DNA of 64,000 bases from Antennarius striatus (GCF_040054535.1 NC_090783.1:5746001-5810000); one strand, 5' to 3'. Counted from the stretch's first letter, positions 1 to 22,092 are shown. The notes: a model not told the origin generated them from the letters alone. A program made the numbers and translations.

Positions 1-758
1 ATCAGGGCTCAATGTGCTGTGAGAAGATTGAGAACACACCCATGCACAGCAGCTCTCCATCTGAGAGATAAGATGGGTATGCCCCAGCTCCAAGACAGGA
101 TTTCTCATTTCTTCTAACAGCTTTTCAACTATGCTAAGTATGTTATAACACATTATGTTCATTACAAAAAAGACACATGTTGCATTTTAGCCATTTTATT
201 GACTGTACATAAAAATATGTAGAAATTTGTAAAATTAGTTTCATATTCAACACTTCATTGAACTCTATAACTATTTTGTGACCCACAACTATATCAGGAA
301 ATTGTCTACATAGTTTCACTACTGTTAACTTACAGCAGTGTTACAGCTTAACTATCAGCTGGCTGCATGCACACAGGAGAAGATAAATTCTTTTTTACTT
401 TCAAGTTGTTTGCTGTAATTAAAAGTGTTAAAGTATTTTACTTTAGTTCAAGTCTAAAAAAATGTCCTATGCTTAGTTACTCCTTTACTGCAGTTGCTGT
501 ACTTATTTTATCCCTATCACACGCTATCCACACAGAACTTTCTAGTCTTTTTTTCTCTCTCTCTCACTCCTGTGCCAAGTTGCCCAGCTTTACAAATATG
601 ATAAGACCAAAGCTACAAGAACTCCTCCAGCACGATGGTAATGGTTAACCTGATAATTCATTTAGGGGTGGGAATAGAAAGCAGTCAGATGCTATTCCTT
701 CGTCTTTTCTGTCCTTGCCGCCATCAATGAGTTGAATTCATTCATAGCAGGACTCAGA
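1..758. other. Upstream flank of hemgn, no gene recognised
   Basis: AT-rich sequence upstream of the hemogen start codon. The short ORFs here show no family resemblance. The last 100 bases or so are probably hemgn 5' UTR or proximal promoter, but no TATA box or clear start site stands out. The end of a neighbouring gene could lie before position 1; nothing here shows it. Confidence 0.5.
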
Positions 759-2478
759 ATGGAGGAACTATTGCAAGAGGAGAAACAAGAGTTGGAATAT
801 AAAACTCCAAATGAGGACCAAGGTCAGCCTTTCATATTTCTTCTTTTATTTCTACATTAAGTACCGGTACTTTTCATGTATCTAAACTAGAAGGTTGAAT
901 GAGATACTCATTCATTTGTAATACTCAGACAGGAATCTTTTAATCACCCTATAAGCTGTAATATTGCAAATAATAGAGGAGTGTAATTATAACCCTAGGA
1001 GTGGATTTTTTTCCTAAAACTTACAAGAGTCTATGAAATATCTGCCATCATTAATATTCACATTTAGTGAAAAAAATCTTGCTGGATTTTATTCTACCCT
1101 GATAGAATGTTGCTATTTTTCTGAGAAGGCTTCTGTTTTGTAGGAGGGATCCGTCGACGACTGAGGGACAGGGATCTTCTCAGAAAGAGAAAGGCTGAAG
1201 CAGAAGAGAAGGAAACTAACCAGTGGGTTTTTGGGTAAATTTATAGAAAAGCAGTCAATGTTAGTGCAGCGGCCTAATATATACATACTGGATTATAAAT
1301 TTGTCAATGTATATTAATTTTACAAATTCATGTAGACATGATTAAATTTCACTAAATACTTGCCCAAATTGATTGAGGGCATTGGTAAGGAAGATTTATG
1401 AAAGCTTAATTAACGTTTGTGTAATAAAATACAGTACTGTACTTCACAATGTGAAAACATTATCAGCTGCTTATCTCTGCTCTGCTTTATATTGAATGTG
1501 AAGCAAGAGAAAACCAAAGGTTGCTCTGGTGTTTCTATTGACGCCCTAGATTCAGGTCAAGGACTTTGTACTATTAGCTTTGCAAAAGTCTCAAAATAAG
1601 CCAATATCAGTGTCCACTGTTACCGAGGTTGATTGAAATTTTTGTCCACTTTCAGGGCGGAGATTCAGCGAAAAAGACAGAGGGTTCAGAACAGGAGTGG
1701 TTCAAAAAACAGGGGGAGGCCCAGGAAGACTGAATCTACACCAGAGATAACTGTCATTCAAGAAGAGCCTGCAGTGCCCCTGGAGGCTTCTGCAGTAGCG
1801 GTGGTGTCTGAACCCCTAGAGGTTATTGCAGTTCCATCGCTGGGCTCTATAACTAGTTTACCAGCTGAGGAATCACAACCAACATCCTTCCTCACTGCCC
1901 CTGCTCCTCTGTCAATTTTTGAATCTGTGCAAAGCCCCAGTTTTGCTTCTGCTGTCACCCCTTCAGCCACAGCGAACCCTACTCCAGCCCTGTTTTCACC
2001 CTCAATCTCTGCTCCAGCTGCCATCAAAGATGTAGATATTGCTCCAGTCCCTGTTCAGGACTTTTCTGCTTTAGATCCAGCTCCTGATGCTGTTCCAGTT
2101 GCCACGCTGACCCAAGTGCCTGTTCTCGTTACACCTCCTGCTCCCCCTGCAGCCTCTTCCGAGGTGGGGGCCCTATACGAAGAGTCGGAAGGCAGGGAAG
2201 ATCTTAACCAGGCCATGATTGAGGACTTGGGTCCAGATGAAGAGGCAGACATTTTGCTATCTCAAGTAAAAGGAGCTGATGATGCTAATAAGAATGGTAA
2301 TATGATAGAATGGTGTGGAAATTCAGAGACATGAATCCTTACCTGTATTAAAGTCCGATAACTAATTTTACTCTCTTTGTCTCTTTTAGATTTCAGTGAG
2401 ACAACATTGTTCAGTGTATCTGAACCAAACAAAACATCAGTTTCCACCTTGTCCTCGCTGCCACCTTCACAAGAATAA
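759..2478 (+). CDS. hemgn: Hemogen (hemgn), four coding exons
   Basis: Hemogen is a nuclear regulator of blood-cell development in vertebrates. Coding exons are 759-822, 1144-1234, 1656-2296 and 2390-2478. Their phases join into 294 codons ending at TAA 2476-2478. Exon 2 holds the diagnostic motif: RDRDLLRKRKAEAEEKETNQ followed by WVFG closely matches the human hemogen segment around RNRELLRKRKAEVHEKETSQ. A basic stretch follows (RKRQRVQNRSG, then GRPRK), a likely nuclear localisation and DNA-contact region. The rest of exon 3 is a low-complexity Pro/Ala/Ser/Val/Glu-rich region with an acidic end, like the poorly conserved acidic C-terminus of mammalian hemogen. Human hemogen is longer (about 480 residues). 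The start at 759 was chosen because it is the only in-frame ATG before a GT donor (823) that joins exon 2 in phase; that donor (gtcagc) is weak, so the first exon is the least certain part. Confidence 0.88.
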
Positions 2479-3380
2479 CTCCTGCGAAGTTAATATTAAT
2501 CTTCTAAAAGTTCCAAATACTGCCTCATTCATAAACATGAAAACAAGACTACATCGTTTTGGTTACATTTTGAATTTATTTTTCTGGTTAGAAGCTTTTT
2601 GGTTTTACATTTCTCATTTGACAAATGTATGAATACAACCAAACCTGTATGCTTATTTATTATGGTTTGTACTTAAAAGGCCAAGTCCATGAATTATGTT
2701 TTGTGTTTTGCTTTTAGTAAACATCCATTCTTAACTGCTTTTATCTTAATACAAAATATAACAATCAATAGTAATTCTATGATTTAATTCTGGGTCTGTT
2801 TGATTAAATTTTGTATATTTTTCTCACTTAATAAAATTCACTACTTTTAACAGCAGATTGTTGCCATTAATTATCTGTGTTATCACAGACATACAATGTA
2901 AAAATGCGATCTACTGAGATTAATTTAAATACAGTATTTCATAAAATTCTAACCCTCTGATGTACTTTACTGTCTGCTTCATGCTAAATTGAGCTTTCTT
3001 TAGTATTTCTATTTTGACTGGACTTTTATTTTTTGTATAATATGTGCATTCTTTATAACAGTATCCAGCATCAATAGCTGTAGCTGAATCAGTTGTCAAT
3101 CTTAATCAACTCATCCTTAGCCCAAGAGTCTCCCCTGCAGGAACACATCTATCACAATCCGTCCAGCACCTTTTCAGATATGGCCCATAAAATCACAGGG
3201 GCGTAAATAATTGTGACGTCACTCTTCGCTGCCCTCTGCTGGGAAAAAAAATAAAAGCGTGCGTTTATCACTGACTTCTGCAGCACTAATGCACATTAAG
3301 TGTAAGGAGGTTGTTCTACATTTTAATTAATATAACACACTATGTAGTTTTAACGCTCACACCCATGGGTGTGAGGATCG
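2479..3380 (+). other. hemgn 3' UTR and hemgn-trmo spacer
   Basis: Non-coding. The hemgn 3' UTR runs from the stop codon to a canonical AATAAA at 2830-2835, so polyadenylation is expected near 2850. The rest to about 3380 is AT-rich spacer with no recognisable gene. Confidence 0.6.
2830..2835 (+). terminator. hemgn polyadenylation signal
   Basis: Canonical AATAAA about 350 bases after the hemgn stop codon, in an AT-rich context on the coding strand. Inferred from position only. Confidence 0.6.
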
Positions 3381-3394
3381 ACACTGGCGCTCGT

Positions 3395-3452
3395 GGTGTC
3401 ACGTGACACCCCCCAACAGGAAGTTCAGCACATGCTTCCGCATACGGGAAGT
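3395..3452 (+). promoter_or_regulatory. trmo core promoter: palindromic CACGTG box and two ETS sites
   Basis: A perfect 16-bp palindrome GGTGTCACGTGACACC at 3395-3410 contains GTCACGTGAC, the consensus bound by MiT/TFE and USF bHLH-zipper factors (CLEAR/M-box). Two ETS-type motifs follow: ACAGGAAGT near 3415-3423 and ACGGGAAGT at 3444-3452. No TATA box is visible. The cluster sits 80-140 bases upstream of the trmo ATG, as expected for a housekeeping promoter. Confidence 0.55.
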
Positions 3453-3531
3453 CCCGCGTGTGTGAGACGAGCTAAAGCTTGACCGATAAAGACAGTTTTG
3501 TTTTTTTTTGGTCCCCCTTTATATCGATGAG

Positions 3532-4153
3532 ATGAATCCTCTGTGTGACTGCGGCGGTGAGGACATTAATAAACTGAAGCAGCAGGTTTCTGTGATGAGA
3601 AAAGAAATCAAGAACCTGAGGTACGTTCGCTACGACCCTCTACAACAAATGGAGATAACGGTACTGTATACCGTAAACCGTTGTTTATGTATGGTTTTCT
3701 GTTTACACGTAGCGTAAAAATGGCCGTCGTCGTTTGTTAACAGCCATGAATTTTCCTCGGGATTCATGCTATTTCTGACATGACATCCGCTGGTACTTGC
3801 TACCCTTTCGCAGGCAGATGTTGGACAGTTCAGCTAGAGCTCACCGCAAACATCTGATAGCCATCCAGTCTGCTGTGTCAAAGGTTGGAGACGGCTGGAA
3901 ACCCGACCAGACATCACTACATTCTCTAGTGTCACCACAAGCTGCTCTGGAAAAAGGTCTTTACCATGATGAGTCATTAAAATGAAGATTACATTCCCCC
4001 TAAAGAACGAAAATCTACAGTATTTACCAAAACAGTGTCATTTACTGCTTTTTCAGTTCATACCACATCACAAAAGACAAAACTTTATTACTGCCATTGG
4101 AAATACTGTCCCAAATGTACTCAGAATTAATTATACATTGAATGATGTAATAA

Positions 4154-4198
<45 letters not shown>

Positions 4199-6274
4199 AG
4201 AAGACAGTGACGATAGAGCAGAGTATTATTTTGTATGAGTTAAAAATCAGTTACTGTTTTCTAAAAGGGACAATTTTGTTTCATGTTCCAGGAAATATAC
4301 AGACATCCCCCATTGGTTATATCAGTTCCTGTTTTTCTGTGAAGAATGGGACCCCCAGACAGCCAACCATTTGTGGCCCCTCAAGAGCACAACTGCGCAT
4401 CCAGCAGAGTGTCTTCAATAACCCTGAACATGCTTTGGTGGGCCTGGAGCACTATTCCCATGTGTGGTAGGTCATGGATTTGTTCTACTAAATCTAATGA
4501 TTGAGTGTTCCTTTTTATTGCTAAAATAAGATCCCATTCACACACCGATGATTTAGAATTAATTTCATCATTTTCCTCATTTATTGTATCTCATCTGTGT
4601 TGTGTCTACAGGGTCATCTTTCTTTTCCACAAAAATGGGCACCTGAGTTCCAAAGCCAAAGTGAAGCCTCCCCGACTTAACGGTGAAAAAGTCGGTGTGT
4701 ACTCGACACGCAGCCCACACCGACCGAATGCCCTGGGCCTGACTTTAGCTAGACTCGATAACATTTTAGGTGAGTCACATTACTGATAAGTGCTGGTCTA
4801 CATTAAGTTACGTAATATTCTTTCTTTGGCCAGTTCTCAAGGGACTTCAGAGGATGTCATTTTTAATTTTCAAATTGGTTTCACCCAATGTTGTCTCCTG
4901 AAAAGGACCACCTGTACATTGTTCCATTGAAGAAACAATGACAAGTAATTTTCTTATTACTTTTTGTGTTGGTTGGTTAGTTGAACAACTTGCATTAAAC
5001 AACAACAGGATTTCTCTATAACTTGTGTTTTGTATCACCAAACTGCAAACATCTGAAGCATTCTTCCTTATATGGTAACAGTTTTGATCAGAGAAAATGG
5101 TTTGCTGGATTTGGGTTAAAATTTGGTATCCTTTTTAAAACCCTTGAGTGTTCTGGAAGTCTGAATGTCAAGTTCAAACATTTAACTCCAACCGCAGTAT
5201 CGTAAATTCACCTACTGTTTACCACCTTTATTTTCTAGGTGATACAATACATCTGTCAGACATCGACATGATCGATGGCACCCCAGTCCTAGACATCAAA
5301 CCTTACATCCCAGAGTATGACTCCCCACACACCAGGAGGAGCACAGACTCCGAGACTTTCACATCAAACACGAAGCAACAAAAGACAACTGTGGCTGAAA
5401 ATGACACGGACGATTCGTTGGACCTCCAAAAAGACCCAGAACAAAATGGTCAGTCAGACCTTCACAGCAAAAAAAAAAAAGTAAATAACTTGGGGAGTTT
5501 CCTCTCAAGAGAAGAAGCTGGTTGTCCGACCACATGTTTGTCTGAGATCAGTGCTCCATATTCGCTCCCCAAACATTTCGACAGTGTGCTGCGGGAGGTT
5601 AAGGCCTATGTGACCCAAGCTGACATTTTCCAGGTGAACTGCGAAAATAAAAATGAAGTTTCAGATTCTGACAAAAGCAAACCACCAGAGTCTGTTATGG
5701 ACAACCCTTGTTATGGGAAAGAGGCCTACAGCGCCATTGCTGACTGGATAAACGCTCCTACTGTGGGAAATCTGAAGGTACGCTTCACCCCACAGGCTGA
5801 GAGGGAATTAGAAGAATTCCTTCCCGCACACATGCCAGGTGAGTTGGACTTACAGAATGCAGTGTGGTTGGACATTTTGTTTCAGATAAGACGGATGCTT
5901 AGCTTTTCTACACAAGAGGGCGCTGTTAAGAACAAAATGAATATGAAAACATAGCAAATGACAAAACAGCCATTCATAGCAGTACTTCCACATGTCTCTC
6001 AGGACTCTGCCAGAGTGACAGACCAAGGTTCAGATTTCTCCGCAGTCCAGAAGAGGCCGCCGCGGCAATAAGAGGGGTGTTGTCAGCAGACCCGCGATCT
6101 GTCTACAGGAGGTTGAGCTGCAGAGACAGACTCTTCTTCTTCACCCTGGACACAGCCCACATCACCTGCTGGTTCGGGCAAGGCTTTGCAGAAGTACTGC
6201 AGGTCCGAGCGGTTGAGCCACCATTGCTTCATTGTGACCAACTGACCTCCAGTCAACATTTCGCAGCTGGATAA
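3532..6274 (+). CDS. trmo: tRNA (adenine(37)-N6)-methyltransferase TrmO, six exons
   Basis: TRMO uses S-adenosylmethionine to methylate t6A at position 37 of certain tRNAs, giving m6t6A. Exons are 3532-3620, 3814-3956, 4292-4466, 4612-4769, 5239-5838 and 6003-6274. Phases agree at every junction and give 478 residues. Residues 1-30 form a short coiled-coil-like lead typical of animal TRMO. The TsaA/UPF0066 beta-barrel domain spans about 83-218, starting at SPIGYI. Its signature RSPHRPNALG (169-178) covers the family's SAM-binding and catalytic region, and DGTPVLDIKPYIPEYD closes the domain. Residues about 220-365 are a poorly conserved Ser/Asp/Lys-rich insert. The C-terminal TrmO domain is recognisable from RFTPQAERELEEFL (370-383) and LSADPRSVYRR (415-425). 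ATG 3532 is taken as the start because the upstream in-frame extension has only TTG. The first exon-intron junction is at gtacgt 3621. Confidence 0.93.
4156..4196 (+). repeat. (GT)n microsatellite in trmo intron 2
   Basis: About 20 uninterrupted GT dinucleotides on the + strand, roughly 95 bases upstream of the exon 3 acceptor. Likely polymorphic in length. Confidence 0.95.
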
Positions 6275-7640
6275 ACAAAACTAGAGCATGTTAAATTTCA
6301 CTCCTCCGAATAAAACAAAGTCTTTGTTTTGAGCGATCATTTAAAAGAGAGCTGATTATTTTGATTTTGATAGCTTCATGATTTAACTCATAATTCTTAA
6401 TTTTCTGTTCTTGGTTTTGGGCTGACCAGAACCTGTAATGGTCCAGAAATGGTAAATAATTTAAATTTTGTGTCGGAAGTTTGAAGTCTTCTCCAACCAG
6501 CCCCATATATCATCAAGATTTAAAAAACAAAACAGTGTGACCATATTTACCTTTGCTGGTGGTATCAGATTAATTCCATAGCATTTTCTGCAACAGCACG
6601 ACAACAGTGTTTCGATTGTTTGACATCTGTGTTAGAAAAAATCCATTTCATGTCACTTTCGCACTGAACTTGAAAGCTGTGTTGAGTTTATAAATGAATC
6701 ACACTGTCATTCAGGTGTAAATGTATGTGGTATTACACAGAAGAATCAGCACTAATGTTCTTTTTGTTTTCTACAGCTGGTTATGTGTCAGATTCTTTCT
6801 TTGTGTTTATTAAACATCTGCAGAGCCACAATTGAAATAATAAGTGTCTTTGAATCAAGAGACCGATGTGTGTATTTATGCAGCAGATGGAGCTTCTTTC
6901 GAGTAATTAATGGGTGGCGTTCTCTTCAGCTACACAGGTTGGTTGTCAGAGCCGTCAGTATGTTCTTTATTTAACCAGCAAACTGTCAGCTGCTAACTGT
7001 TAATAAAAAACTGTTTTCATCTCTGACTGCAAAAAACATGTTGGTTAAGCCTTTAACTAGCTTTTATGAGGATATTTGTGAGCAGAATTTTTCATAAATC
7101 AACTTTGTTATGGTAATGACTCACTTCAGTGCCTTTTACTCATTGCCTTGTGATGTGATTGTATTATTTTTGGTGGAGCTAGGGTTATGCATTGCCAAAC
7201 ACTCAGTGAAATCCAAGAAAAACATTTTTGTCTCTGGATTATAAAAAATGTCACACTTCAGCTATTCCTCTCTGACAAGTAAAGAACAGTTCCTGCACTT
7301 AGAATGCAAAATAAAATTATTGATCACAGATTGTCTTGTCTCTGTGTGTTACCCATACCAACAGAAAATAATGTTAAATCATAAAGAACAGACGGAAGCA
7401 TTGAGAGTGAAATAACTTATTGGCATTGATTTGTAACTTTATTAGGAGGCATAAATGGACAAAAGATTGTTGAAAAAGAAACACAGTTACACAATTCATG
7501 AGATTAAAAAATCTGTACGTGACACTGAAAATAATACACGAGAATTGATACTTTTAAATTCAGTTTTGCAATAAAGGAAAAACAAACTTGTTTGGCAGTA
7601 CAAGAGTTACTCAGAGTTTGGTGTAGTGACATTTAGTTCC
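6275..7640 (+). other. trmo 3' UTR and trmo-spag5 spacer
   Basis: Non-coding. AATAAA occurs at 6309-6314, very close to the stop, and at 7002-7007, so the trmo 3' end could be short or about 750 bases long. No gene is recognised in the rest. Confidence 0.5.
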
Positions 7641-7714
7641 TGTTGGGGGCGGTAGTGTGTAGTACGCGGCACGTCAACCCATGTTCCACCAAAGGAAAGA
7701 AGAAGAAAAATGAA

Positions 7715-7745
7715 CCAATAGCTGAGCTGACATTTGTGTTTCGAA
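7715..7745 (+). promoter_or_regulatory. Candidate spag5 promoter: CCAAT box and CHR-like element
   Basis: CCAAT lies at 7715-7719 (inside AACCAATAG) and TTCGAA at 7740-7745. NF-Y sites about 25-30 bases upstream of a CHR (TTTGAA, or the variant TTCGAA) are the usual arrangement of G2/M promoters regulated by the DREAM and MuvB complexes. Astrin is a mitotic gene, so the arrangement fits. A possible untranslated first exon follows, ending at the donor AAG|gtagat (exon end about 7833) and spliced to an acceptor at 8282. Confidence 0.4.
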
Positions 7746-8286
7746 TGAAACGCGGTCGGGTTGACGGCAGCATAACATTTTAGTTGATTTAGTGTGTTAT
7801 CCGTAGTTTTGCTGCGCTGGTTGAAACTAGAAGGTAGATGTGCTTTCTTAACATGAATTTACGGGCTGTTTCACTGAATCCGTACTTTGATTACTTTAAC
7901 ATTTCCATTATTTGACGATGTGACATCTATATAAACGTGAATTAACCTAGCTAACTTTCCGTATCTACTACGCCTAACGCTTTTCTAGCATCCTTTACTT
8001 GCCAACGAACTTGTTAATAATATTTACTATAATATATCTTATTATTGAAAATATCAGTTTACAAGTTTGAAATTATTAGTTCGCGTTTATGTGTACATAG
8101 GTTTCTTGTATGTAACTGTCAATACTCGTAACGTAAGTCATTACCTTTTAGACAACGAAATAGCACAACTTGTATCTGGAAACTATTTTAACATCAGGAA
8201 CTGTCTCTCAAACATTTTCCTAATAATCAATAACACTCTTTACGTCATTTGCAGTTGTATCGTATGGTTTCCAGTATTCCAGATTA

Positions 8287-18100
<9,814 letters not shown>

Positions 18101-18188
18101 CATGTTTTATATTGTTAACCATGTTCATTGTATATAATTTTATGGTTTTGTGTCTTAGTTTTGATTTTTTTTTTCTTTGTGGTATTGA

Positions 18189-18194
18189 AATAAA
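18189..18194 (+). terminator. spag5 polyadenylation signal
   Basis: Canonical AATAAA 89 bases after the astrin stop codon, followed by GT/T-rich sequence. Confidence 0.65.
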
Positions 18195-19150
18195 ATGTGG
18201 GTTTTTTTCCTTATATTTGCTGTTTTGTATCTCTTGTGTAATGACAGTGAAGGAAGTACGTATTTCTAAATGTTATTATACTTTAAGCTTTTGTTAGTAT
18301 TTAACTTTACATGTAGACAATGTTGATTTTTATTTGTTTCAGATGTCAGATGTAGTTTTCACCAGACGGTAATTTTATTTCTGCTTCACTAATATCTTGA
18401 AAACCATCAGTAGATGGTTTGTTGGAAAGAAAATATAAAACATGGTAATGGTCCTTGAATTACTCTGTATTATATTTGCTTTTTTGTTTTTACAAGCAAT
18501 GTACAAAATACTAATATTAACATTCAGTCATTTTCAATTGTTTAATAAATTATTCAAAAGTGAAAAACTTCCTTAATAAAAGACTTAATAACGGTGTTTA
18601 TAAAATTAGTCTGTCTTGTGTGCAGCAATGGAAATAATGAAACCCTTGTTTTTATCCTTGCTAACTATGTTTAGTAGCTACTCATTGAATGCATAAATAT
18701 TAAGGTTTAAGTCACATCAGAGAAAAGCTGTGATCCGTTCAACTAAGAATACAATTTTAAAAATTTGAGTTGTATCCCAACAAAGCATCGTCTGATACAA
18801 AATGAAAGCGCCTTCACTGTCATGAAGTCTTTCCTTACGAGTCTCATCATGTCAGTTATGCAGACTTTGTGTAATGGAGGTTTAACGACAAGAATGACTT
18901 AACTTTAGGTTGAAATATCGAGTTACAAGACAATTCATTTTCTTGATTAGTGGATCTGTGGTAGATTATCTGTCTGTCTAAGTGCTGTGTTGATGTCTGG
19001 ACGTGATAATTGAGGCTGGTCACGGTGGATGAAAACACTGCGGCTCCAGACAACCCTTGAAACCAGCTCAGCTGAAACAACTAAGAAAAAGTAACACAAA
19101 CACACAAAAGCAGAATATTTTGGGAGAAACCTTTGCTCATTGGTCTGTTA

Positions 19151-19156
19151 TTTATT
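19151..19156 (-). terminator. Candidate foxe1 polyadenylation signal
   Basis: TTTATT on the + strand is AATAAA on the foxe1 strand, about 615 bases beyond the stop. Other minus-strand AATAAA copies lie nearby, for example around 19303, so the exact site is open. Confidence 0.4.
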
Positions 19157-19770
19157 ATTTTACAATATAATTTAAATTTATAAATTCAATCTGTTTCCGC
19201 AAAATAAAAGTTATAGTTCTGCTTTGATGCAATTGATAATCTGAAATAACAAATCAATAATTTAAGTATTTTCATGAACAAAATTGCTACAATTTCTTTT
19301 TTTTTATTACCAAAAAAGGCAACCTAATATGCATTTTTCATTTGGAAACAAAATACATGCAAATATGCTAAAGCTGACTTTCTTCATACAAGTCACTTAA
19401 TGCAAAACCTTTACCATAAAGCAAAATAATTTAATATTTAAAAGTCTGTTACTTAAACTCACCGGTAATGTAACTATCAAATTTGCACTTTCAATTCTTG
19501 AGACAAAAATCTTGCAACCACACACACAGCATTGGAAGAATTTTACACACACCTTGAAGAGGCTTTGACATTTAATCCAGATTCATAGTGTATCAAAGTA
19601 AATACCTATGAATATGGAACATGTGATGGATTATCATTACAGTTGTGTCAGGGAGTTATTTTCATGTCTGTTAAGTTTTATCTTTAGTAATTGCTGCTAA
19701 CAAAGAACAATTATCTGGTATTTCAACAGACTAAATGGCAAGAAGTGCCTGGATCTGGATTCTCTGCAGT

Positions 19771-20856
19771 TCATATGGCAGACACAAACCTGTCCATGTT
19801 CCCTGGGTACGTGGGGTGTCTCAGGTAACCCCCAGTGTTGGCAATGGGACCTGCAGCATTGCTATACTGGGAAAAAGAACCTAACTGCGCTTGCGAAGCC
19901 CTGCCGTAATGGTCCATGGGCTCTGCAGACCCGTGGGTTGAAGAATGGAGGCGTCCTGTCATTGCATACCCCTGGGTGTGGTTCTGTCCATATGAGCCGT
20001 GGTGTGTGTGATGGTAAGGATGGCCGTTTGGCCCAGAGTATGTAAACCCAGTCTGCGCGGTACGAGATGACACAGCCCCTCCACATGGTTGGTTCTGGAA
20101 CGTCGGGCCTCCCAGGCTGCAGGGACTGGATTCATTCGGATGCCCTTCAGGACTGAAGCTCCTGTTTTGCTGCTGCATCACCTCTTGACCTCCCAGGATG
20201 CTAGCCGGAGTCGGGTGCCCGATGATGTTATTGATGCTGAACATGCGGGTCTGACTCGAACCAAACCCAGGAGGAGATGAAGAGGGGTAATAGGCTGCGG
20301 GAAGTTGCTGCCCGTAGGTCGGGCTGACTGTCATGTTGGGGTAGACTGAGTTGGCGTATGCGGCGGATCGGGCGATCTGCACAGGGGAGAAAACGGGTGG
20401 CTCGTGGACGTATGAGGTGTAAGTGCTGAAATCACAGCGCTTAAACCTCTTCCTGCGTCTCAGGAAGCTGCCACTCTCAAACATGTCCTCTGCATTTGGG
20501 TCCAAAGCCCAGTAATTGCCCTTCCCTGGCCGGCCAGGCTCTCGAGGAATCTTGATGAAGCAGTCATTGAGGGTCAGATTATGGCGGATTGAGTTCTGCC
20601 ATTTCTTTGAATTATCTCTGTAGAAGGGAAAGCGCTCTGTGATGAATTTATAGATGCCCCCCAAAGTCAGCTTGCGATCAGGGGAGTTGGCTATCGCCAT
20701 AGAAATGAGTGCAATGTAGCTGTAAGGTGGTTTCCCTCGCTGGAGAGGTCTCTTCCTTCTGCGACCTCTGGGCTGCTCCTCAGTCTGCTGGTTGGAGGCA
20801 GACAAGGTGGTGTCTGCTGCAGAGTCCTTCTCCACTTTGACCACTGGCATCGTCAT
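19771..20856 (-). CDS. foxe1: Forkhead box E1 transcription factor, single exon
   Basis: FOXE1 is a forkhead transcription factor needed for thyroid and craniofacial development in vertebrates. One uninterrupted 361-codon frame on the minus strand; FOXE1 is also single-exon in mammals (about 370 residues). The basic lead [20 protein letters not shown] (31-50) and the forkhead DNA-binding domain (about 42-133) are nearly identical to human FOXE1. They include [15 protein letters not shown] (recognition helix) and [20 protein letters not shown], then RRRKRFKR as a nuclear localisation signal. The C-terminal half is Ser/Tyr/Gly/His-rich and ends in MDRFVSAI. The alanine tract of mammalian FOXE1 is absent. 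MTMPVVK opens the frame; the second Met, two codons on, is an alternative start. Confidence 0.96.
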   Translation of the reverse strand: MTMPVVKVEKDSAADTTLSASNQQTEEQPRGRRRKRPLQRGKPPYSYIALISMAIANSPDRKLTLGGIYKFITERFPFYRDNSKKWQNSIRHNLTLNDCFIKIPREPGRPGKGNYWALDPNAEDMFESGSFLRRRKRFKRCDFSTYTSYVHEPPVFSPVQIARSAAYANSVYPNMTVSPTYGQQLPAAYYPSSSPPGFGSSQTRMFSINNIIGHPTPASILGGQEVMQQQNRSFSPEGHPNESSPCSLGGPTFQNQPCGGAVSSRTAQTGFTYSGPNGHPYHHTHHGSYGQNHTQGYAMTGRLHSSTHGSAEPMDHYGRASQAQLGSFSQYSNAAGPIANTGGYLRHPTYPGNMDRFVSAI

Positions 20857-22092
20857 TGGCAGTTTAAAAAAAAAAAAAAAAAGCCGTAAAAGACTTTACG
20901 TCAGTTATTTGAATTTCTGAATTTCCACTGAGGAAAGATTAAAAAAAAATCCCGCAACTTTGGAAATCAAAGTAAGACCTGCAAAGCACACAATCCTGGT
21001 GGAAGGATCCCACCAGTTTCTAGTAACTCACTGGTTTTGAGTCCAAATCCAGGAGGAAATGATCTCCTTTTCCAAAAAGTCCTTGTCCATTAAATGCTGT
21101 GCTTTTTTTTTTTTTTTTTTAGATGATTCCCAGAGTTTGTCGGCAGATTTATGAGAATCAAGATGTGAACATGTCGTGTACGGCGTTTAAGGTGTGTGCG
21201 AGAATGAGTCAGTGTTACCTAATGAGTCTCTACAGAGCACCTGAGGGGCCACACCCCCTCAAGCATCACATGTTCTTGACATACCTCAGCTTTAGCAGGG
21301 CCCATTGTTCATGTTCAACAAAGACTGCATATTTGATGGTGGGGGAAATTTCTATTTTGCGAGAGAATAAATATATTTCATTATTTATATGTATAAAAAA
21401 AACTGATTTCTAAAAGGCTGAAGTACTGAAATGGCAAAAACTAACAGAATAAATCCGAATCTTCTTTTGCTTTTTGAAAACAAAACAAAAATTATTCATT
21501 GATCAACAATGTAGATAGAAGTTTTTAATATTTACATTCGATTAGTTTTTATTTAAATTATTTGGCATAATTTATTCATAACCTTTTTAGTTCCATAACC
21601 CAGAACTGTTAAAATGTTAAAACTTTTTCTATTCAAATATACCTTTCAAGTTGACCTCAGTTTATTTTTAAAAAATCCGAAATGGTCCATGTTGTTTTGA
21701 CGTTTAACACTAAAAGACCTCTTTAGTGGTAACTTAACCTACGGGTTGTTTTTCTACCTCGCTTCCTTGTTTGTTTTGTGCCAGTGGTTGGACAAGCCAG
21801 CTGTGTGAAGAGATGTAAATGTTTTCCAGACAAAGGCTGCCCTGTGATTTCAACATGCAAAATGTAGGCCATTCTCATAATCCCTGAACACAACTTGAGT
21901 GAGAGGAATAACCAACTCTTCACATGAAAATGACTCATTGGGATTGGTTTTGATTACTTGATTGTTTTCAATGAATTTGTTGTAAAAATTGTGGGTGATC
22001 TTTTGCAGTTGGCAAAGTTTCATTGTTTCTAATAGTTCCTTCTGCGTACACTTTGAATTTTAAATGACCAAACCCATTCTTGCAAATTTTAA
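20857..22092. other. foxe1 5' flank, no gene recognised
   Basis: Upstream of foxe1 on its strand. It contains A- and T-homopolymer runs (about 20866-20881 and 21103-21120) and AT-rich sequence. It should include the foxe1 promoter and 5' UTR, but no definite element can be named. Confidence 0.45.

Larger units (their letters stand above)
18101..19770. other. Convergent 3' UTRs of spag5 and foxe1
   Basis: The spag5 (+) and foxe1 (-) stop codons face each other across 1.67 kb without coding sequence. The spag5 transcript probably ends after AATAAA at 18189-18194. The foxe1 3' UTR extends leftward, with a minus-strand AATAAA at 19151-19156 giving a 3' UTR of about 600 bases. Nothing else is recognised. 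Confidence 0.55.

Noticed and set aside
1758-2252. Minus-strand ORFs over hemogen exon 3
   Set aside because: Shadows of the low-complexity hemogen coding exon.
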